Position numbers and translations under genes: made by a program. Below are positions 58,238 to 64,000 of a DNA stretch of 64,000 bases, piece by piece (positions within the stretch are counted from its first letter, which is position 1; each line of letters starts with the position of its first letter). Where the stretch lies: contig JAJTTP010000008.1 of NCBI GenBank assembly GCA_023313575.1, positions 434,001 through 498,000 on the forward strand. The letters run 5' to 3'. This DNA comes from Eutypella sp. D-1 (taxonomy: Eukaryota > Ascomycota > Sordariomycetes > Xylariales > Diatrypaceae). The notes beneath the pieces were generated by a model. It made no database searches. It was not told the origin of the DNA and worked only from the letters and a program-made list of their open reading frames with translations.

Positions 58238-59517
58238 TTACGAGCCCAGTCCCTCAAAATCCAATTCTGTATATCCTGGTATGTCGAAGAGATAGACTAG
58301 AAGCTCGAGTTGATTGTTGGGGAGTGCTGTTGTCCTTTCAGCCTTGATATTTAGTCGATGTTCTAACTGCTTAGCTTCCCTGGAAAAGTTTCTGATGAGA
58401 TCATGCATAGGTACTCGCCGACAACTACATCTGATTGGTAACCTTAGCGACAAGCGCCTCAAAAGGTTACTGGCGACAACCCCACCAAGCCCACCCGAAC
58501 TCAGTGTTCGAATCACGATTACTACGATTATAGGATGTAGTTGGTTACAATGGACTCTATTAGTGTGAAGTTGGTCCTTCAAAGTCCCCTGCCAAGCCGC
58601 GACGAGATCAATATCGTTCTTGATTAGGTAGTTGTTTACAAATTCACCTGTTGTTACATACTGATTCAGAATGCAAACCCGACCAACATGCCGTATAGAA
58701 ATGGTAGGACGTCGCATGAATCGTACGCATACGCAAGAAACATTAACTCTACGTAAATATGTGGCATCCAAATATAGAGATTTCAGTTGGACTGAGTCGG
58801 TATCTGCACAGGATCTTGTCCCGTATATGTTAGGCAGTTATAAGCACGGGCCGAGGGAAATACGTCCCTTCCCCTCGCTCGCATACACGAGGTCGTTGAC
58901 TGGCTGTTTATCAGGGTTAGTACACTGACGACACCCCCATGATCCGTCCACGCAACAATCATTACTTGCCCTCGAGGCCGTGTAGTAATCAGTAGCGGGC
59001 CTCGTTCCGTGAGTGTGTTGCGTAGTTGGTAATCACAAGGATGACGACGGCCGGGGGAATCAACCCACTTTGTAACATCGGTAATGCTCCCCAACAGAGC
59101 CCAGAAAGGTATAGTAAATAGTAATAGATATAATATCGGCCGACAACTTCAAGGCGGAAGCCCACGTGGAACCCAATACCACATTAGCCTTATAAGGATT
59201 TGGACGGAAAAAAAACGAACCTTGTGACTTGGAAATAGGATCCTTCGAGCTAAGTCGGGTACTGACTGCCCCCCCTACCGTGCCGCACGGGCGAACTGTC
59301 AAGCCGCGCGCCGATGGAGATGCGGAATCCCTCGGAATGAGCTAACGGTTCTTATTCCGACACATCGTACTCGGGTAGAGCATGTACTCAGAGATGTCAC
59401 CCTGCCTAATTCCGAGGTGGGCCGGATATTTCCTCTACTAGCGCCCGTCCGTTTCAAATTTGGTCGTCGGCGTACGGTCGGAACTTCATAATCTGTATCT
59501 TGTAAAGGGACATACAT
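58238..59517 (-). CDS. Tentative multi-exon membrane protein gene, unrecognised
   Basis: The best-supported part is three exons: 59141-58966, 58903-58864 and 58803-58238. The first contains a strongly hydrophobic segment (CRPILYLLLFTIPFWALLGS) followed by TDVTKWVDSPGRRHPCDYQL and ends RPRGQ. A 62-nt intron (GTAATG donor, GTACTAACC branch, AAACAG acceptor) leads to PVNDLVYASEGKG. A 60-nt intron with CTAAC leads to TDSVQLKSLYLD and a 188-codon frame that ends YTELDFEGLGS. A possible first exon starts at ATG 59517 (MYVPLQDTDYEVPTVRRRPN), giving a polar N-terminus before the membrane segment, but the join from it to 59141 is uncertain: a 26-nt exon at about 59246-59221 would fit. I recognise no family. 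A decayed gene is an alternative. The upper coordinate is therefore provisional. Confidence 0.35.
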
Positions 59518-60467
59518 TGTCTCTGGAGTCAGCAGGTTGTTCGGTACGGCACCGTCGTTGTGGCAATGCCAACCATCGCAGGAAGAAAGGAACGGGGGAG
59601 TCTCATTATCATATGTGTACAAGCGATTTCCTATAGGGGTTCATACTCCCTCCCTAGTTTTACTACAGGTGGGATAGACTGGAAGGGCGTCTAGAATAAA
59701 TGAATGTGATGACTTATTACCGAAAACGGAAAGCAATGTGTTTGCATGCTTGATAAAAACACCAGACTCTTTTGGACCGGCCCATTACAAAGTTGGCGAC
59801 AGTCGTGGCCGTGGATTCGACTATGGATTCGGATCGGCATGCATATTGCCCAGTGAGAGAAGCTGAGGTATAGCGCCTGGAACTACATGTGGTCAAGCGA
59901 CTCAAGCCTATGCTCGTAGTTATATGGCTAAGACCTTTCACGCTTGGCGAAATACTGCATCGATGGCTTCCGCAACCGAGAGCGCGGAAAGATGGATGGT
60001 GACTTATAGAAGGCAAATGGTGAATGGTGAGAAAAATGTATGTGCGTAATATTTGGTTTCTCTTATTCAAAAGGCCGTTCATTTCGTCCCGTTGGTAGAT
60101 ATACAGAGCGGTGCTTTCCCGCGATATAGCTATGCGCCGTCTTGTCTCTCTAGAAAAAAAAGAAGTCTTGCCAACAACACCGTGCTCCGTCGGAAATCCC
60201 GATTCGACTTGAGGAAAACCAGGGAATGGGAAGAAAAGAATTCATATATCCACTCCAAGCCAAGCGATTCGTCCATCCCTCCGATGTGCGAAAGTCGTTA
60301 GCCTATTTCCCGAGGTATCTCAAATTGCCCATGCATGCATTCCCATCCTGTTCCGCCAGCGCCGTCGCTGTCATGTTTGTTTCCCGCAATCCCCACCGTC
60401 CCCACCGTTTCCCTATTCTATCCCCTATGCTGTAGGGTCCTGACCCCCGACCACGCCCATGCTCGCT
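59518..60467. other. Intergenic region, no gene recognised
   Basis: About 0.95 kb between the tentative membrane-protein gene and the 3' end of the bZIP gene. A 121-codon minus-strand frame (59717-60082) resembles nothing I know and is probably chance. Confidence 0.45.
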
Positions 60468-61422
60468 CTAGTTGCGCGGCGGAGAGGCCGGCATCGATAG
60501 GGGCGTTGTTGGATAGTCATACCCAGAGTCCGAACAGTTTGCTGAGTGGTCAAATGAGTGTGACAGAGGTGGGGTCTGATAGATTCAACCGTTCAGCTGC
60601 GAGGTTCTCGGTGGAAGTTTTCCGCGTACGTGACTCACATGAGGGTTCTGTTGGTCGTAGGGATTGGGCGGCATCCCGTGAACGTAGCTGTAATTCATGT
60701 AGGGAGACACTGACTCCTCCGGGTACGGCTCCCTCTTGATGGCGTCCGAGAAGTGTGTCATGGACGGGAGCGTACAAGGAACAGTAGTAGCCATGTAGTT
60801 GGGGTAGCCCTCTCCCGTCGTCATGGCTTGGTAGGGCTGTGCTGTACCGTAGGGCGGCAGAAGCATCTCGTCAGGTGGAGGATATGACGAGTACGTAATA
60901 TAGGGTGGAGTGTGAGAGCGCTCTCTATCGTCATATGGCGAGGGGAACATCAGTTCGTCCTCGGGGTGCATCGGCGGCGTAAACTGGGGCGGCTGTACGG
61001 GCTTCTGGGAGGCCGGCGCAGACTTCTGGGCCTTCGATGGCGAAGTCTTCTTTGTGGTGCGGGTGCTAGGTTGCGAGGGCTTCTCGGAGCCAGACGTGGA
61101 CCCATCTGACGTGCCGGCGCGCCTCTCCAGGTCTTCCAGGCGTCTCTTGAGCTTCTTGCCTAAACCTTCTGTTAGTCCCCGCGACCTAGAACTATGCATC
61201 TCTAGAAGACGGGCAGTACACACGGTAGTTGCGCTGAGCAATACGGTTCTGTATCCTCCTGCGCTCGGCAAGGTCCGAGATCTTGGTCCAATCCTCATCA
61301 GGGTTCGCGGAGCTGGAGAAGGCACTGCTGGTTGCATGCGCCGAGTACTGCCGTGGTGGCGGCACGGTGGCAGCGTATGTGTATTGGTGTTGTGACATCG
61401 CGTACATCGGAGCAGAAGACAT
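60468..61422 (-). CDS. Fungal bZIP-type transcription factor with short zipper
   Basis: Three exons (61422-61224, 61159-60639, 60575-60468) give 275 residues. The basic region at 53-72 (ERRRIQNRIAQRNYRKKLKR) matches the fungal bZIP pattern QNR..QRNYR. Intron 1 (64 nt, GACTAAC branch) interrupts it after Asn-Tyr, at Arg67. Only one or two zipper heptads follow (RLEDLERRAG), so dimerisation is weak or uses another surface. The rest is Pro/Ser/Tyr-rich (FTPPMHPEDELMF, YITYSSYPPPDEM). The last exon was found by phase: it reads TPPLSHSFDHSANCSDSGYD, then YPTTPLSMPASPPRN, a conserved-looking C-terminus, whereas reading through the intron ends in unrelated sequence. The apparent frame extends upstream without an ATG, so MSSAPMYAMS is taken as the start. 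Targets are unknown. Confidence 0.88.
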
Positions 61423-64000
61423 TCGCGATTCTTCCACTGTGGTGGTGTAGAATATCCTAACTGGGATGTATATAAGTTGACTGACGGTGATATATATATA
61501 TGTATGTTCTCGAGCTCTTCAAGAAGGCACAGGGTATTATGCTTCTTACTAGAGATGACTTCAGATTCTTAAGATATGACACGAGCCGAAGAGACGAGCC
61601 ATGAAGCATAGGAGGGGGGAGGAACAGGATCATAAATATATATACACAACTACAACCCACAAACCTCTCTAAGCCATAAACTCCCACCAATATACGAAAC
61701 AGGCATCGAGGGCTTAGAGGTACGTACATGAAGATGTATCATTATGGACCCGGGCCTTTGTTAGGTACGTACATCCACTACTACCTTGTAGACATTGAGA
61801 GACGATGGCCCCAGACCCACGAGGCAGTAGACAAGCGAGTGCGAGTACATACCGCGCCATCGTCAAAGTACCAGGGTACGATGGCAGGGCAAGGCAGGGC
61901 AGGACACCTGAGTACATGGGTACGACGAATACGCGGAGTACGTAGAACACGTCCCTCCAGTGCGCCGCTTCCCCCCCATGCACCCGCATGTACGTTTGAC
62001 CGCTGTAAGGACCTAGATGACAAGTAAGTATTCATATATGGTAGCTCAATGCGAAGGCACCCAGACGAGCCAGGCTACCAGGCTGCCAGGTCGCCAGGCA
62101 AGCCAGGTAAAAAGGTAGGGATGTAGGGATGTAGGGAGGGGAGGGATGGGATGGATGGGTTCCACAAAACCTCAGGGCCGCCTTTTGGAGAAATGGGGTG
62201 TGGAAGGGCATGAAGGGTGTGTTACTCTTGGCAGCTTGGAAAGTTCTCTGAGTAGGCTTGGGTAGGCCAAGGAGTCAAAAGAGCCCAGTGTGAAAACCCA
62301 AGAAAAAAGACAACGCCTCAATTAGCAACTTCTTGCGGACAGGCGGGCGATCGCACCCCTCCCCCCTCTTCCCCCCCCTTGTGGCCCCTCCGTACCCCTG
62401 GACCCAGTACTTGGACTAACTAATTATGTAGAGTACAATACATTATCAACTCGTGCATATAATTTGCAGGGACCTTGTTCAGCCGAGAGGATAGTACGGT
62501 ACCGAAATCATATGCACACCCACACCACCATTACAATTAACTACTGTCATCGACATCGCCATCACAAACCCTTTGATGCCCGCTGTCCTGGTTTGGTACG
62601 GGCTGTCCTAGTGGTTGTTGCATATCGATCTCTGAGCACATTACCGCGACGAGTAGTTACCAGTCAGTTGTTGCGGTTATTGGCTTGGCCTTTTATCACA
62701 TGGATGTTACTGTTGCCCTACTTTTTAACTCCGTATCCATTCGGGCTTCTTTCACATTTGCATGTACATAATAGCAAATAAATTAAGCTATGGTTTCGTT
62801 ACCAAGACAATCAGCCAAGAAAGAAAGGCCGGGGAGGGGACAGACGGACTGGGACTTTTTTTCCTTCCCTTTTTTTTCGCTATGTAGACTAGATATTGGG
62901 AATTTCCCATTATGTAGTGTAGGGCTGTTGGGTTGTTAGCTCTATACTAACGGCACAGAAACTAAACTTCAAAAGGGGTAGGTAAGAGCTGGTTAGTAAG
63001 GAATTATAACGTCGGAAGACTTGGGCTAATTACTACTCGGTTAGAATAAAATAGGTAATTAGCCAGGCATCTTACTTGCCTATCGCATCTTAGTCTATTT
63101 CTTCGCTGGTCCATTTTTATCGGGGCGATGTTCTTCGATGTACAGCACAGCATATCAGGTTGTATCTCCACTGGTTTGAAGACATCTCGATGCCGCCGGT
63201 GGCCTGTTTTACCTCAAGACACACAACGTTGGTCCAAGATCGAGAGTGGGGGGAGACGAAGACGGTTCAAACGAGAAAAAGAAAGAAGAAAAAAACATCA
63301 TCTGCAACGGCCGCAGCACAGTTACAAGCCATCCCCAGAAATGAACCACTTGCGTAATTCAGCCAGTATAATGATCGAATCAATCAAGACTGAGAGTACT
63401 TGCTCATTGCCGTCCCGGAAGCTAGTTTCTGGGCTGTTTAGTAGGTCTCTAGCGTCCGTGTAGGGGGGCAGTGATCTAAAACGGGCAACGGACAGCTGTT
63501 ACCCTTCGCCTTACCCAAGAAATGACGTTCAGCTCGATGAGATTTGCTAGCTATATGCCCCCGTACGATCCCTGAACTCCGCGGGCATTACGATACAGAG
63601 GATTTCCTCATGTAGAAATTACTCTGCAACTCATCCCCCCTCGCGCAACTTCTGGCATCATATTGCGAAGGTCATCGCCGACACGAGACATCTGAAGGCG
63701 AAATCGACAAAACCCTAGATATGCTTCTCGTAAAAGAAAAGAGGAAATGGGAAGGCGACATTCGATAGTTTCGCGCGAAGTTAACCGAGACTGGCGCGAA
63801 ATACCTAGGTAATTAGTTAGGTAGGGTAGGTCGGTCGCATGGCCGAAACCTCGAATACCTACCCACTACTGGCTTGTCCATCATTGTCCGCCAATGTCGC
63901 ACAAGCTCTGATGTCCCGATGTGACCCTATATGTCCATCGCTGATTCATACTGCGTTCTGTTCACCGCAGAAAGCATTATTCTGCCTGCATGGTTCCGGA
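61423..64000. other. Upstream region of bZIP gene and window end, no gene recognised
   Basis: 2.6 kb. The part next to 61423 should contain the bZIP promoter and leader; ATATATAT-type runs occur near 61489-61500 and 61637-61645. A composite TAGG/CCTA array lies at 63803-63834. Direct repeats of GCCAGGC type are seen near 62060-62110. No protein-like frame was recognised, and nothing indicates a gene cut by the window end. Confidence 0.45.
63803..63834. repeat. TAGG/CCTA tetranucleotide array
   Basis: ACCTAGGTAATTAGTTAGG-like sequence continuing into GTAGGGTAGGTCGG. It is the densest of many related short arrays scattered through intergenic DNA of the window. Confidence 0.7.

Noticed and set aside
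58900..58985. Cysteine-rich reading (NDCCVDGSWGCRQC) on the minus strand
   Set aside because: It lies inside a sequence with perfect intron signals (58965-58904) and has an upstream stop; the spliced reading is preferred.
1..64000. CRISPR arrays, bacterial operons or integrated virus
   Set aside because: The genome is eukaryotic with spliced genes; no regularly spaced direct repeats and no viral proteins were recognised.

Overview
The window is nuclear DNA of a filamentous ascomycete (Pezizomycotina, most likely a Sordariomycete). The evidence is short introns (about 45-100 nt) with GT(A/G)NGN donors, CTAAC/CTGAC branch points and YAG or AAG acceptors, GC-rich coding sequence, AT-richer intergenic sequence full of TAGG/CCTA tetranucleotide runs, and recognisable fungal protein families. 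No rRNA, tRNA, CRISPR array, complete transposon or virus was found.

Layout. 1-5658: no gene recognised. 5659-7916 (+): YANK/STK32-type protein kinase. 12184-14113 (-): Yap1/AP-1 oxidative-stress bZIP factor. 18615-20332 (+): BSD-domain protein. 20805-21583 (-): TSR2. 23002-25972 (+): alpha/beta-hydrolase (HSL-like) with a long tail. 27112-27597 (-): mitoribosomal protein mL41/MRPL27. 28342-31380 (+): UTP14. 32007-34550 (-): GPATCH1-like G-patch protein. 35376-36644 (-): fungal protein with an internally duplicated domain. 39927-45862 (+): 1,921-residue seven-pass membrane protein with a very long repeat-bearing tail. 46228-48627 (-): GH31 alpha-xylosidase. 50029-52752 (+): secreted GH3 beta-glycosidase. 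56957-57972 (-): CIA30-domain protein in four small exons. 58238-59517 (-): tentative, unrecognised membrane-protein gene. 60468-61422 (-): second, short-zipper bZIP factor. The rest is intergenic.

Functional grouping. TSR2 (eS26 escort), mL41 (mitoribosome), UTP14 (SSU processome) and a G-patch protein lie within 14 kb, with mL41 and UTP14 sharing a 744-bp divergent promoter; this is a housekeeping ribosome-biogenesis/RNA segment. The GH31 alpha-xylosidase and the GH3 beta-glycosidase are divergently transcribed from a 1.4-kb promoter carrying tandem XlnR/Xyr1-type GGCTAA sites and adjacent CreA-type sites. That is the arrangement expected of a small xyloglucan-oligosaccharide module. The right end (53-64 kb) is gene-poor accessory-type sequence.

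Exon models come from reading splice signals by eye and from protein-family continuity. Joins were checked for frame and, where given, lengths add up to whole codons. Transcription start sites and UTRs were not determined.
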